A stretch of 64,000 nt of DNA from positions 372,001-436,000 of the forward strand of contig NZ_CP031417.1 in assembly GCF_003367395.1 (NCBI RefSeq), given 5' to 3'. The notes under the pieces are model-generated. The model searched no databases and had not been told where the DNA came from. It was given only the letters and a program-made list of their open reading frames with translations. Every line of letters begins with the position of its first letter. The stretch's first letter is position 1. Positions 25,937-32,594 of the stretch are shown in pieces. The position numbers and the translations under genes are program-made. Origin of the DNA: Pseudolabrys taiwanensis. Its GTDB lineage: Bacteria; Pseudomonadota; Alphaproteobacteria; Rhizobiales; Xanthobacteraceae.

Positions 25937-26488
25937 TTACTCGCCGCCGCCGGCCAGCACCGCCCGTACGGTCTCATCCGGCCCGAAGTCTTCGGCACTA
26001 TTGACGTGCATGAGCTCCGCTAGACGGGTACGGGCGCGATTGACGCGCGATTTGATGGTGCCAACCGCGCATCCGCAGATGTTGGCTGCCTCCTCGTAGG
26101 AGAAGCCCGAGGCCCCCACCAAGATCAGCGCCTCGCGCTGATCTTGCGGCAATTGGTTGAGCGCGTCCTTGAATTCCTTGAATTCGACTTGGCCGTACTG
26201 TTCCGGCTGCGATTTCAGCGTCTCGGCATAGTGCCCGTCGCCATCCTCCACCTCGCGACGCCGCTTCCGGTACTCGGACCGGAAATGGTTACGCAAGATC
26301 GTGAACAGCCAGGCGGACATATTGGTGCCGGGCTGGAACGAGTCGATGTTCGCGAGCGCGCGGAGAAGCGTCTCCTGGACCAAGTCGTCGGCACGATCAA
26401 CGTTTCCGCATAGCGAAATCGCGAACGCGCGAAGGCTTGGTATGGCGCTGAGAACGGCTTTACGGACCGACTCGTCCATAGGGATCAT
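25937..26488 (-). CDS. ecfG: General stress response ECF sigma factor EcfG
   Basis: 183 residues. Region 2 is VRKAVLSAIPSLRAFAISLCGNVDRADDLVQETLLRALANIDSFQPGTNMSAWLFTILRNHFRSEYRKRRRE and region 4 is NQLPQDQREALILVGASGFSYEEAANICGCAVGTIKSRVNRARTRLAEL. The DNLVQ-like DDLVQET box and AWLFTILRN are typical of the ECF15/EcfG group. It directs RNA polymerase to GGAAC-N16/17-CGTT promoters under stress. NepR holds it inactive until PhyR is phosphorylated. Its start overlaps the nepR stop by 4 bases, so both are translated together. Confidence 0.96.
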   Translation of the reverse strand: MIPMDESVRKAVLSAIPSLRAFAISLCGNVDRADDLVQETLLRALANIDSFQPGTNMSAWLFTILRNHFRSEYRKRRREVEDGDGHYAETLKSQPEQYGQVEFKEFKDALNQLPQDQREALILVGASGFSYEEAANICGCAVGTIKSRVNRARTRLAELMHVNSAEDFGPDETVRAVLAGGGE

Positions 26489-26709
26489 TGCCCTTCCTTT
26501 GGTTTATTCCCGTCGATGCGGTTCAGGAGATCCGTGAACCGATCAGGTACGCCCTGACCCACCACCTCGTCGTACATGGCGCGCAGTTGCTGCCCTAGAC
26601 GGGCCTGCACGTCTCGCCCGAGCTTGGCTGGCTTGGCGTTGACTTTCTTTCGGGTCGCCGCGGCTTCCATCGGTTTTTGCTGTCCCACGGGCTTGCGCTC
26701 GTCGTTCAT
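26485..26709 (-). CDS. nepR: Anti-sigma factor NepR
   Basis: 74 residues. A flexible basic N-terminus (MNDERKPVGQQKPMEAAATRKKVNAKPAK) is followed by the conserved helical core LGRDVQARLGQQLRAMYDEVVGQGVPDRFTDLLNRID. That core binds EcfG, and phosphorylated PhyR displaces it. ATG 26709 is used; a longer open frame upstream has no NepR similarity. It is the first gene of the nepR-ecfG operon, preceded by a near-consensus EcfG promoter at 26770-26794, which would make the operon autoregulated. Confidence 0.95.
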   Translation of the reverse strand: MNDERKPVGQQKPMEAAATRKKVNAKPAKLGRDVQARLGQQLRAMYDEVVGQGVPDRFTDLLNRIDGNKPKEGQ

Positions 26710-26769
26710 CGTTCGACCCCAGTCGCCTTGCCGGAGATACGGCACAGGCACCCCCTTGTGTTCAGTCAG

Positions 26770-26794
26770 AACCCATGACGTGCCATATGGTTCC
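26770..26794 (-). promoter_or_regulatory. EcfG-type promoter of nepR-ecfG
   Basis: On the minus strand GGAAC (26794-26790), 16-base spacer, GGTT (26773-26770). One mismatch from the CGTT consensus. It is 61 bases upstream of the nepR ATG and back to back with the phyR promoter. Confidence 0.65.
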
Positions 26795-26803
26795 CCGAAA
26801 GGC

Positions 26804-26828
26804 GGAACTTTTTTCTGGCCCGCACGTT
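26804..26828 (+). promoter_or_regulatory. EcfG-type promoter of phyR
   Basis: GGAAC (26804-26808), 16-base spacer, CGTT (26825-26828), a perfect match to the general stress consensus, about 78 bases before the phyR start. It implies positive autoregulation of the response regulator. Confidence 0.8.
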
Positions 26829-26905
26829 GGCGGGGACATCTACTGGGCAATTCCATGGGGCTCGGGGTTCACAGGTTTGGACCCGCATTCGTTCGGGAGG
26901 GATTT

Positions 26906-27709
26906 TTGTCGACATCTCAAGCAGTTGCACAGCACTTGCCGTATCTGCGCCGTTATGCCCGGGCCCTGTCAGGCAGCCAGGCCTCTGGCGATGCCTATGT
27001 GGCGGCCACCCTCGAAGCGGTGATCGAGGACCCGAAAGTGCTGGAATCGGGCGCTTCCACCCGGATCGCGCTCTATAAACTCTTCACAAAAATCTGGAAT
27101 TCGGTCGGTCTGAATGGCGGCAAGGGGCCTGGCGGCAATATCGACCAGCCGGTCGAGCGCCATCTGGCCCAAATCCCACCGAAGCCGCGCCAGGCCTTCC
27201 TGTTGATCGCTCTCGAGGGGCTGTCGGAAGACGACGCCGCCAAGGTGCTGGACGTCGACGTGCCGACGCTGCGTGATTTGGTGGAGGAATCCGGCCGCGA
27301 GCTCGCCGCTGAAATCGCCACCGACGTGCTCATCATCGAAGACGAGACGTTTATCGCGCTCGATCTCGAGGGCTTGGTGGAAAGCCTCGGTCACAAAGTG
27401 CTCGGCGTCGCCCGCACGCATAGCGAGGCGGTGGCGCTGGCCAAGAACAAACGTCCGGGCATCATCCTTGCTGACATTCAGCTCGCGGACGGCTCGTCCG
27501 GCCTCGATGCCGTGAACGAGATGCTCAAGACGTTCGAGGTGCCGGTGATCTTCATCACCGCCTATCCGGAGCGCTTCTTGACCGGCGAACGGCCGGAGCC
27601 AGCGTTCCTCATCGCCAAGCCGTTCCAGCCGGCCACCGTGTCGGCCGTGCTCAGCCAGGCGCTGTTCTTCGAGCGCAATGCGCGGCGGCGCGAGCGTAAG
27701 GCAAGCTGA
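26906..27709 (+). CDS. phyR: General stress response regulator PhyR
   Basis: 267 residues, the typical PhyR length. The N-terminal half is a sigma-like domain (SQAVAQHLPYLRRYARALSGSQASGDAYVAATLEAVIEDP ... IPPKPRQAFLLIALEGLSEDDAAKVLDVDVPTLRDLVEE) that mimics EcfG. The C-terminal half is a receiver domain (DVLIIEDETFIALDLEGLVESLGHKVLG, with the acceptor Asp in IILADIQLADGSSG and the Lys in AKPFQP). Once phosphorylated it captures NepR. TTG 26906 is chosen because GGGAGG lies 6-7 bases upstream and the protein then begins at the conserved STSQAVA; a longer frame adds unrelated sequence. Confidence 0.96.
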   Translation: MSTSQAVAQHLPYLRRYARALSGSQASGDAYVAATLEAVIEDPKVLESGASTRIALYKLFTKIWNSVGLNGGKGPGGNIDQPVERHLAQIPPKPRQAFLLIALEGLSEDDAAKVLDVDVPTLRDLVEESGRELAAEIATDVLIIEDETFIALDLEGLVESLGHKVLGVARTHSEAVALAKNKRPGIILADIQLADGSSGLDAVNEMLKTFEVPVIFITAYPERFLTGERPEPAFLIAKPFQPATVSAVLSQALFFERNARRRERKAS

Positions 27710-27725
27710 CTGGGGTGAAATTCCG

Positions 27726-27758
27726 ATAACCGGGCGCCGGCGCGCCCGGTTATTTTTT
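27726..27758 (+). terminator. Rho-independent terminator of phyR
   Basis: ATAACCGGGCGC (27726-27737), loop CGGC, GCGCCCGGTTAT (27742-27753) and a T-run. It overlaps the stop of the convergent membrane protein gene (27750), so it may serve both directions. Confidence 0.85.
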
Positions 27759-28097
27759 GCGCGCCAGGGCGTAGCCGAGCATCACCGCCTCGACGAGCAT
27801 GACGAGCTGCATCTCCCGCGGCTGGCCGAGGGCCGGCACGCCGTCCGCGGCGGGCTTGGCCCGCATCATCCAAAAGACTGCGAAGGCCGCCAAAGCTAAG
27901 GCTAAATATACGCCGGCAACGATCAGGTGAGCGTTCACGGCTCCCTGCTGTATCTCAAGCGCGATCGTGCCGGCCACGGTGATTTGATACACCGCGACCA
28001 GCACAAAGACGCCCATGATCGCCGCGGCCACCGCGCGCCGGACGAGACGCCCGAGGACGTGACTCACGGCCGTTGCGGCGATCTGGTCGACCCGCAT
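27750..28097 (-). CDS. Hypothetical membrane protein in the DUF883 operon
   Basis: 115 residues with two strong helices (AAAIMGVFVLVAVYQITVAGTIAL and NAHLIVAGVYLALALAAFAVFWMM) and a short C-terminal tail ending in KK. The shape resembles small holin-like/phage_holin_3_6-type proteins that accompany YqjD/DUF883 genes, but I see no decisive motif. It starts 4 bases after the DUF883 stop, so the two are co-transcribed, probably from the EcfG promoter at 28494-28519. Confidence 0.75.
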   Translation of the reverse strand: MRVDQIAATAVSHVLGRLVRRAVAAAIMGVFVLVAVYQITVAGTIALEIQQGAVNAHLIVAGVYLALALAAFAVFWMMRAKPAADGVPALGQPREMQLVMLVEAVMLGYALARKK

Positions 28098-28101
28098 AGG
28101 G

Positions 28102-28452
28102 CTAACGGCGGTTGGCGAGGCCGGCCAAGAACCCGATGCCTGCTGCGATACCGAGCATCATGAGCGGACGGTGTTCGACCTCGTCACTGATCTTCTTTAG
28201 CGCGTCGCCACCGAGCCGCGTCGCCTCGTCGGCGACGGATTCGGTAATGCCCGAGGTGCTCGCGCGCACGCGCTGCATGATGCGGTCGAGTGTGTCACTG
28301 ACAAAATCGCCGACATCACTGGACGCCCCCGACGCTTCCTTCTGCGCGCCTGAAGACAGGCGGCGCAGGCGCTTTTCCAAATCGGCCATGAGATCTTCGA
28401 TCGCCGCGACTTCATCGGCGGCCACGGATTTTGCTGCACCGCGCATGGACAT
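28102..28452 (-). CDS. YqjD/ElaB-like (DUF883) membrane-anchored stress protein
   Basis: 116 residues. A long amphipathic coiled coil (AADEVAAIEDLMADLEKRLRRLSSGAQKEAS ... SDTLDRIMQRVRASTSGITESVADEATRLGGDALKKISDEV) leads to a C-terminal membrane helix with a glycine motif (HRPLMMLGIAAGIGFLAGLANRR). This matches DUF883; Escherichia coli members bind ribosomes at the membrane in stationary phase. ATG 28452 has GAGGT upstream at 6 bases. A consensus EcfG promoter is 42 bases upstream. It heads a two-gene operon. Confidence 0.88.
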   Translation of the reverse strand: MSMRGAAKSVAADEVAAIEDLMADLEKRLRRLSSGAQKEASGASSDVGDFVSDTLDRIMQRVRASTSGITESVADEATRLGGDALKKISDEVEHRPLMMLGIAAGIGFLAGLANRR

Positions 28453-28493
28453 TTCATACCTCGATCGTTGATGGATGGATCTTCGGTTTTCCA

Positions 28494-28519
28494 AACGTGA
28501 GGCTTGGTCAAAAGGTTCC
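28494..28519 (-). promoter_or_regulatory. EcfG-type promoter of the DUF883 operon
   Basis: On the minus strand GGAAC (28519-28515), 17-base spacer, CGTT (28497-28494). Perfect consensus. It lies about 42 bases upstream of ATG 28452. The rest of the gap to the kinase gene at 28808 (28520-28807) shows no gene and no second consensus site. Confidence 0.8.
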
Positions 28520-28807
28520 GGCATGCCCCAAGGGGCGCCGGGCTGCAGGCGCCGAGGCGATCTATTCGCCGTGCACCGTTTTGTGACCGGATAGCGGCGC
28601 ACCCTTGATGCAACAAACTCGCCGGGCCTGCGTTAAGCCGTTCTCTAGCCATCGGAATCGTGTCCGGGAAGGCTGGTGCGCGGGGCCGGAATGCATCGTC
28701 CCATTCGTTGACAGGTTGACCGGTGAGCGTGTTCATACCGGAAAAGGGATTCAAGAGTCGGGGGTGCGGCATGGAGTGCGAGCCCCTGACGCGCTGGTGG
28801 GACTGTA

Positions 28808-29875
28808 ATGATGCGCGATATGCCTGCTAGCGACGACGAACTTGCCAGACTGAGGCAGGAAAACGAGCGCCTCCACAACCAGCTCGATGCGCAATCCCAG
28901 GAATTGAATTTGCTGCGCGCGCGCTTTGCTCGTTACGAGGCGGCGTTGCGCGGCTCGCAAGTGACCGTCTACACGCAGGATCGGGACCTGCGATACACTT
29001 CGATCAGCAACACGATGCTCGGTCGGCCGGTTGACGATATCCTCGGCCGGACCGACGACGAAATTCTTCCGCCGGACAGCCGCGCAATTATTACCGCGGC
29101 CAAGCGCGAGGCGCTGACAACCGGACAGCCGAGGCGCGTCGAAGTCATCGTCGAAGACGAGCCGGGCGCTCGTTGGTGCGACTTGCATATCGAGCCTCTG
29201 CACAACGAGCAGGGCGAGATCATGGGGCTTACCTGCGCCGCGGTGGATGTCACCGAGCGCAAGGAAGGCGAAGCGCATTTGCGCCTGCTGTTGCGTGAGC
29301 TGACGCACCGCTCGAAGAATTTATTGGCGGTGATCCAGGCCATGGCCCGTCAGACCGCACGGCATGCCGGCTCGATCGAGGCGTTTCTCGATCAGTTTGG
29401 CGCGCGGCTGCAGGCGCTTGCCGCCTCGCATGATCTGCTCGTGCGCGAGAGCTGGTATGGCGCGTCGCTGAACGAGCTGGTCCGCTCACAACTTGCCGCT
29501 TACGTCGACACAGAGGACGGCCAAGTCGAGATCGAGGGGCCGAATGTCGCGCTGAAGCCGGAAGCCGCGCAAAATCTCGGGCTAGCGCTGCACGAGCTGG
29601 CGGTAAATGCCGCGAAGTTCGGTGCCCTTACGACGCCGACGGGCCGCATCACCATCCGCTGGGACCGGCTGGATGGCCACGGCGGGGTCACGCTCGACTG
29701 GCATGAACAGCTCGGTCCCAAAGTGAAGCCGCGTCGCAAGCGAGGCTTCGGTAGCATGGTCATCGAGCGAAACCTGGCCCGGGCTTTAGATGCTGAAGTG
29801 ATTATGGATTTCGACGTGGACGGTCTGCGCTGCCACATCGTAATACCCCCAGGCCAGTTGCTCACGGCGCGGTGA
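28808..29875 (+). CDS. PAS-domain sensor histidine kinase, HWE family
   Basis: 355 residues, soluble. An N-terminal coiled coil (DDELARLRQENERLHNQLDAQSQELNLLRARFARYEAAL) leads to a PAS domain (GSQVTVYTQDRDLRYTSISNTMLGRPVDDILGRTDDEILP) and then a kinase core: phospho-acceptor His in LLRELTHRSKNLLAVIQAMARQT, N-box ALHELAVNAAKFGAL and the WHE-bearing strand VTLDWHEQLGPKVKPRRKRGFGSMVIERNLA. HWE/HisKA_2 kinases often phosphorylate PhyR. No receiver is adjacent and the phyR-ecfG module is 1.1 kb away, so it is a good candidate input kinase for it. The sensed signal is unknown. Confidence 0.92.
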   Translation: MMRDMPASDDELARLRQENERLHNQLDAQSQELNLLRARFARYEAALRGSQVTVYTQDRDLRYTSISNTMLGRPVDDILGRTDDEILPPDSRAIITAAKREALTTGQPRRVEVIVEDEPGARWCDLHIEPLHNEQGEIMGLTCAAVDVTERKEGEAHLRLLLRELTHRSKNLLAVIQAMARQTARHAGSIEAFLDQFGARLQALAASHDLLVRESWYGASLNELVRSQLAAYVDTEDGQVEIEGPNVALKPEAAQNLGLALHELAVNAAKFGALTTPTGRITIRWDRLDGHGGVTLDWHEQLGPKVKPRRKRGFGSMVIERNLARALDAEVIMDFDVDGLRCHIVIPPGQLLTAR

Positions 29876-29897
29876 CGTTCGCGCGCGAGAACGTGAT

Positions 29898-29922
29898 CGA
29901 ACTAACATCACGCAAATCCGTT
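29898..29922 (+). promoter_or_regulatory. Candidate EcfG-type promoter, one mismatch
   Basis: CGAAC (29898-29902), 16-base spacer, CGTT (29919-29922). The first base differs from GGAAC. It lies 68 bases before the small secreted protein gene at 29990. Confidence 0.5.
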
Positions 29923-29989
29923 TTTCCGTTGACTGTTGCATGGATACCCACGGCCGCGCCGTGGCGGGCATTGTCGATGGAGTACGTCG

Positions 29990-30319
29990 ATGCGCAGGAT
30001 TGTCTCGTATTCGCTGGCTAGTCTTTTCGTCGTGGCCGTCGGAGGATTGGTCGTTCCCGCATCTTGGTACGATCTATCGGTTGGTGCGCGACCCGTTGTC
30101 GAACGCGGCATGTCGGTGCAACAAGTCAATCGCACGCACAAAGCCGATCGGCTCGACATACCGGTGACCGTCGTTGCCAAGAAGCAGCCGGCCACGACGA
30201 CGGTGAGCAAAGAACAGCCGCAGGTGAAGCCGGCGAAAATTCTTGAAGGCTGCGATCCTGTGTTCAGCCCGCTCTCGAGTTCGGCGCAAGCCAATCTCCC
30301 CGGTCGCTGTCTCTCTTAA
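29990..30319 (+). CDS. Small secreted hypothetical protein
   Basis: 109 residues with an N-terminal signal or anchor (MRRIVSYSLASLFVVAVGGLVVPA). The mature part is a flexible Lys/Pro/Thr-rich stretch (VAKKQPATTTVSKEQPQVKPAKILEG) ending in CDPVFSPLSSSAQANLPGRCLS, with two cysteines that could form a disulfide. The CDPVFSPL...GRC ending recurs in small exported proteins of Bradyrhizobium relatives, without known function. GGAG precedes ATG 29990. A near-consensus EcfG promoter suggests stress induction. Confidence 0.75.
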   Translation: MRRIVSYSLASLFVVAVGGLVVPASWYDLSVGARPVVERGMSVQQVNRTHKADRLDIPVTVVAKKQPATTTVSKEQPQVKPAKILEGCDPVFSPLSSSAQANLPGRCLS

Positions 30320-30355
30320 GGGCAGATCTTAATCGGTCATCTCATCTGCGCGAGC

Positions 30356-30380
30356 GGAACCGGCGCGGCGCAGTGGCGTT
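30356..30380 (+). promoter_or_regulatory. EcfG-type promoter of the DUF992 gene
   Basis: GGAAC (30356-30360), 16-base spacer, CGTT (30377-30380). Perfect consensus, 77 bases upstream of ATG 30458, leaving a leader of about 70 bases with a purine-rich AAAAGGAG ribosome-binding site. Confidence 0.78.
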
Positions 30381-30457
30381 GTTCCAGCGGCACTATCTGA
30401 AGCATCCCTAGACACTCGATCCGACGCTTTATCCGAAACGATGAAAAGGAGTTCGAC

Positions 30458-30943
30458 ATGCTGAGGCCTGTGAGCGCTCTTGCTATGTTGGCGGTCGCCG
30501 CGGCGGCCGCCCTTCCGACGACCCCCACGATGGCGCAAGCCGAGCGGACCAAAGCGGGCACTTTGACGTGCGATATATCGGCGGGCATCGGCCTGATCAT
30601 CACCTCCAAAAAAGAACTGACCTGTATGTTCACGCCGTCGGCCGAAGGCCCGCGTGAAGTCTACGTCGGCTCGATCAGTAAATTCGGTCTCGACGTCGGC
30701 GCTACCGCGGGCGGCGAGATGGTCTGGGCGGTGTATGCGCCGTCGAGCCGCCGTTTCGGCGCGCTAGCGGGCACCTATAGCGGCGCCTCCGGCGAAGCCA
30801 CCGTCGGTGCGGGTCTCGGCGCGAACGTTCTCGTCGGCGGTTCGAACCGTACCGTTGCGCTGCAGCCGGTGTCGGTGCAGGGCCAAGCCGGTCTGAACCT
30901 CGCGGTCGGCGTTGCCAGCCTCGACCTGCGTCCGGCCCGCTAA
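30458..30943 (+). CDS. DUF992 secreted protein
   Basis: 161 residues with a signal peptide (SALAMLAVAAAAALPTTPTMAQA). The mature part has the DUF992 pattern: KAGTLTCDISAGIGLIITSKKELTCMFTP with two cysteines, then GPREVYVGSISKFGLDVGATAGGEMVWAVYAPS and a glycine-rich YSGASGEATVGAGLGANVLVGGSNRTVALQPVSVQGQAGLNLAVGV. It is probably a periplasmic or outer-surface beta-rich protein; no biochemical role is known. A consensus EcfG promoter precedes it and a strong terminator follows, so it is a monocistronic stress-regulated gene. Confidence 0.93.
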   Translation: MLRPVSALAMLAVAAAAALPTTPTMAQAERTKAGTLTCDISAGIGLIITSKKELTCMFTPSAEGPREVYVGSISKFGLDVGATAGGEMVWAVYAPSSRRFGALAGTYSGASGEATVGAGLGANVLVGGSNRTVALQPVSVQGQAGLNLAVGVASLDLRPAR

Positions 30944-30966
30944 GCGTCAATTCGTCTAAAATGCGA

Positions 30967-30997
30967 GCGGCCGCCTTTTCAGGCGGCCGCTTTTTTT
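30967..30997 (+). terminator. Rho-independent terminator
   Basis: GCGGCCGCCT (30967-30976), TTTC loop, AGGCGGCCGC (30981-30990) followed by seven T. It ends the DUF992 transcript before the convergent ppk2 gene. Confidence 0.9.
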
Positions 30998-31012
30998 CGA
31001 CGCGCGCCGCGC

Positions 31013-31945
31013 TCAGTAGATCTCAGGCACGTAGAGATTGGTCGGGAGCACCTTGCGCTCATAGTTTGGATTGAACACACGCTCGGGCAATGTGATCGGC
31101 TCGTGCGGCACTTCAGTGTACGGGAACTGCTGCAACAGGTGATGGATGCAGTTGAGCCGCGCGCGCTTCTTGTCGTTACCTTCGACGATGAACCAAGGCG
31201 CTTCGGCGATGTTCGTGCGCTCGAACATCTCTTCCTTGACCTTGGTGTACTGCTCCCAGCGCGCCCGCGACTGCAAATCCATCGGGCTGAGCTTCCACTG
31301 CTTGATCGGATCGTGGATACGCACGAGGAAGCGGTACTGCTGCTCCTGATCGGTGATCGAGAACCAGTACTTCACCAGCTTGATGCCCGAGCGCGCCAGC
31401 ATGCGTTCGAACTCCGGCACGTCATGGAAGAACTCTTCAACCTGATCGGGCGTGGCGAAACCCATGACGCGCTCGACGCCGGCACGGTTGTACCAGGAGC
31501 GATCAAACAGAACGATCTCGCCGCCGGCCGGAAGATGCGACACGTAGCGTTGGAAATACCATTGCGACTTCTCGCGCTCGGTCGGGGCGGGCAGCGCGAC
31601 GACACGGCAGATGCGCGGGTTGAGCCGCTGGGTGATGCGCTTGATGACACCGCCTTTGCCGGCCGCATCGCGGCCTTCGAACAGCACGACGACCTTCTGC
31701 TTGGTGTGCTGTACCCAGTCCTGCAGTTTGACCAGTTCGGCCTGCAGACGGAACAGCTCGTGGAAATAGGTCTGCCGCTCGAGCGTCGACTCGTGTGTCA
31801 CGTCCTTGAGCTTTCGCAGCTCTTCCGGCATGCGGCCGTCGTCGATCTCCATCTCGAGCTCCTCGTCGAAGCTGTCGGCGAGCTCGGCGTCGATCCAAGA
31901 CGTGTCTTTCGACGTCGTTTTTCCGTTTCCGTTCGGCGCGGTCAT
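31013..31945 (-). CDS. ppk2: Polyphosphate kinase 2 (PPK2 family)
   Basis: 310 residues. The Walker A loop is VLFEGRDAAGKGGVIKRITQRLNPR, the lid/Walker B region is FDRSWYNRAGVERVMGF, and EQQYRFLVRIHDPIKQWKLSPMDLQSRARWEQYTKVKEEMFERT is the conserved PPK2 block. These enzymes transfer phosphate between polyphosphate and nucleotides, often making GTP or ATP from the diphosphates. Class I length and one PPK2 domain fit a nucleoside diphosphate-using enzyme, though the preferred base cannot be read from sequence. It lies alone in a region rich in stress genes. Confidence 0.95.
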   Translation of the reverse strand: MTAPNGNGKTTSKDTSWIDAELADSFDEELEMEIDDGRMPEELRKLKDVTHESTLERQTYFHELFRLQAELVKLQDWVQHTKQKVVVLFEGRDAAGKGGVIKRITQRLNPRICRVVALPAPTEREKSQWYFQRYVSHLPAGGEIVLFDRSWYNRAGVERVMGFATPDQVEEFFHDVPEFERMLARSGIKLVKYWFSITDQEQQYRFLVRIHDPIKQWKLSPMDLQSRARWEQYTKVKEEMFERTNIAEAPWFIVEGNDKKRARLNCIHHLLQQFPYTEVPHEPITLPERVFNPNYERKVLPTNLYVPEIY

Positions 31946-32041
31946 GCTGCGGCTCCGGTAGAGAAGGTGACAGTTCCCGATACCCCGGAGACGATGACAG
32001 CAGATTGACAGGGGCCAAGCCAGCCGGCGCGCTGCGGAGTT

Positions 32042-32419
32042 CTACTTCTTCGTTTTGAGGAAGGCCGCGCACAACTCGGGATCGAACTCGCGGTAATCGT
32101 TGGTGATTTCCTGGCCCTTGCGGATATTGCGGGCGGCGATCGCGTACCCGTTGTGCAGGTAGGTGTTCGGCTTGTCGGAGTGGTTGATATAGTGGTCGTT
32201 GTCGACGGTGAATATGATCTCCCCGTCGACCCGATAGGCATAGTCCTTCAGGTACTCGCGCGCTTGCTTGGGCAGCTTTGCGAACTGCTTGGGCGTGTAG
32301 CAGCGGTCGTAGCCCTCGACGTAGCGCCAGATCTTGGTGCCTTTGGGAATGAACTCGGCCGCGAAGACGCCGAGCCCGTGGATCGGGCTTCTGTCGAGAT
32401 AGGTTTTGACCATCAGCAT
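32042..32419 (-). CDS. SET-domain protein (putative protein-lysine methyltransferase)
   Basis: 125 residues that are almost only a SET domain: RSPIHGLGVFAAEFIPKGTKIWRYVEGYD, then the pseudoknot motifs NDHYINHSDKPNTYLHNGYAIAARNIRKGQEITNDYREFD. The NHSDKPN and GQEITNDY motifs carry the S-adenosylmethionine and catalytic Tyr positions. Eukaryotic SET proteins methylate lysines; the targets of short bacterial ones are mostly unknown. The cysteine-rich post-SET segment is missing. The start is uncertain: TTG 32434, ATG 32419 and ATG 32413 are all possible, and none has a clear ribosome-binding site. Confidence 0.88.
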   Translation of the reverse strand: MLMVKTYLDRSPIHGLGVFAAEFIPKGTKIWRYVEGYDRCYTPKQFAKLPKQAREYLKDYAYRVDGEIIFTVDNDHYINHSDKPNTYLHNGYAIAARNIRKGQEITNDYREFDPELCAAFLKTKK

Positions 32420-32594
32420 GGTGAGAACGTGCAAGGCGCCAGCCTAGGCACAGTGCTAATCGCGGCGGGGCCGATTCTCAACGCGCGGAGCGTCCCAGGC
32501 TGTGAATAGCCGCCGTCCGGCTGATGATCTGGATCAAGGGCAGCCGCTTTTGGCGCGCTATGGGTGACGCCAGCGTCCGGAGGCGCCCCGTTCG

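Noticed and set aside
28680-28720. GGAAT...CGTT upstream of the HWE kinase
   Set aside because: Spacer of only about 13 bases and imperfect -35 motif.
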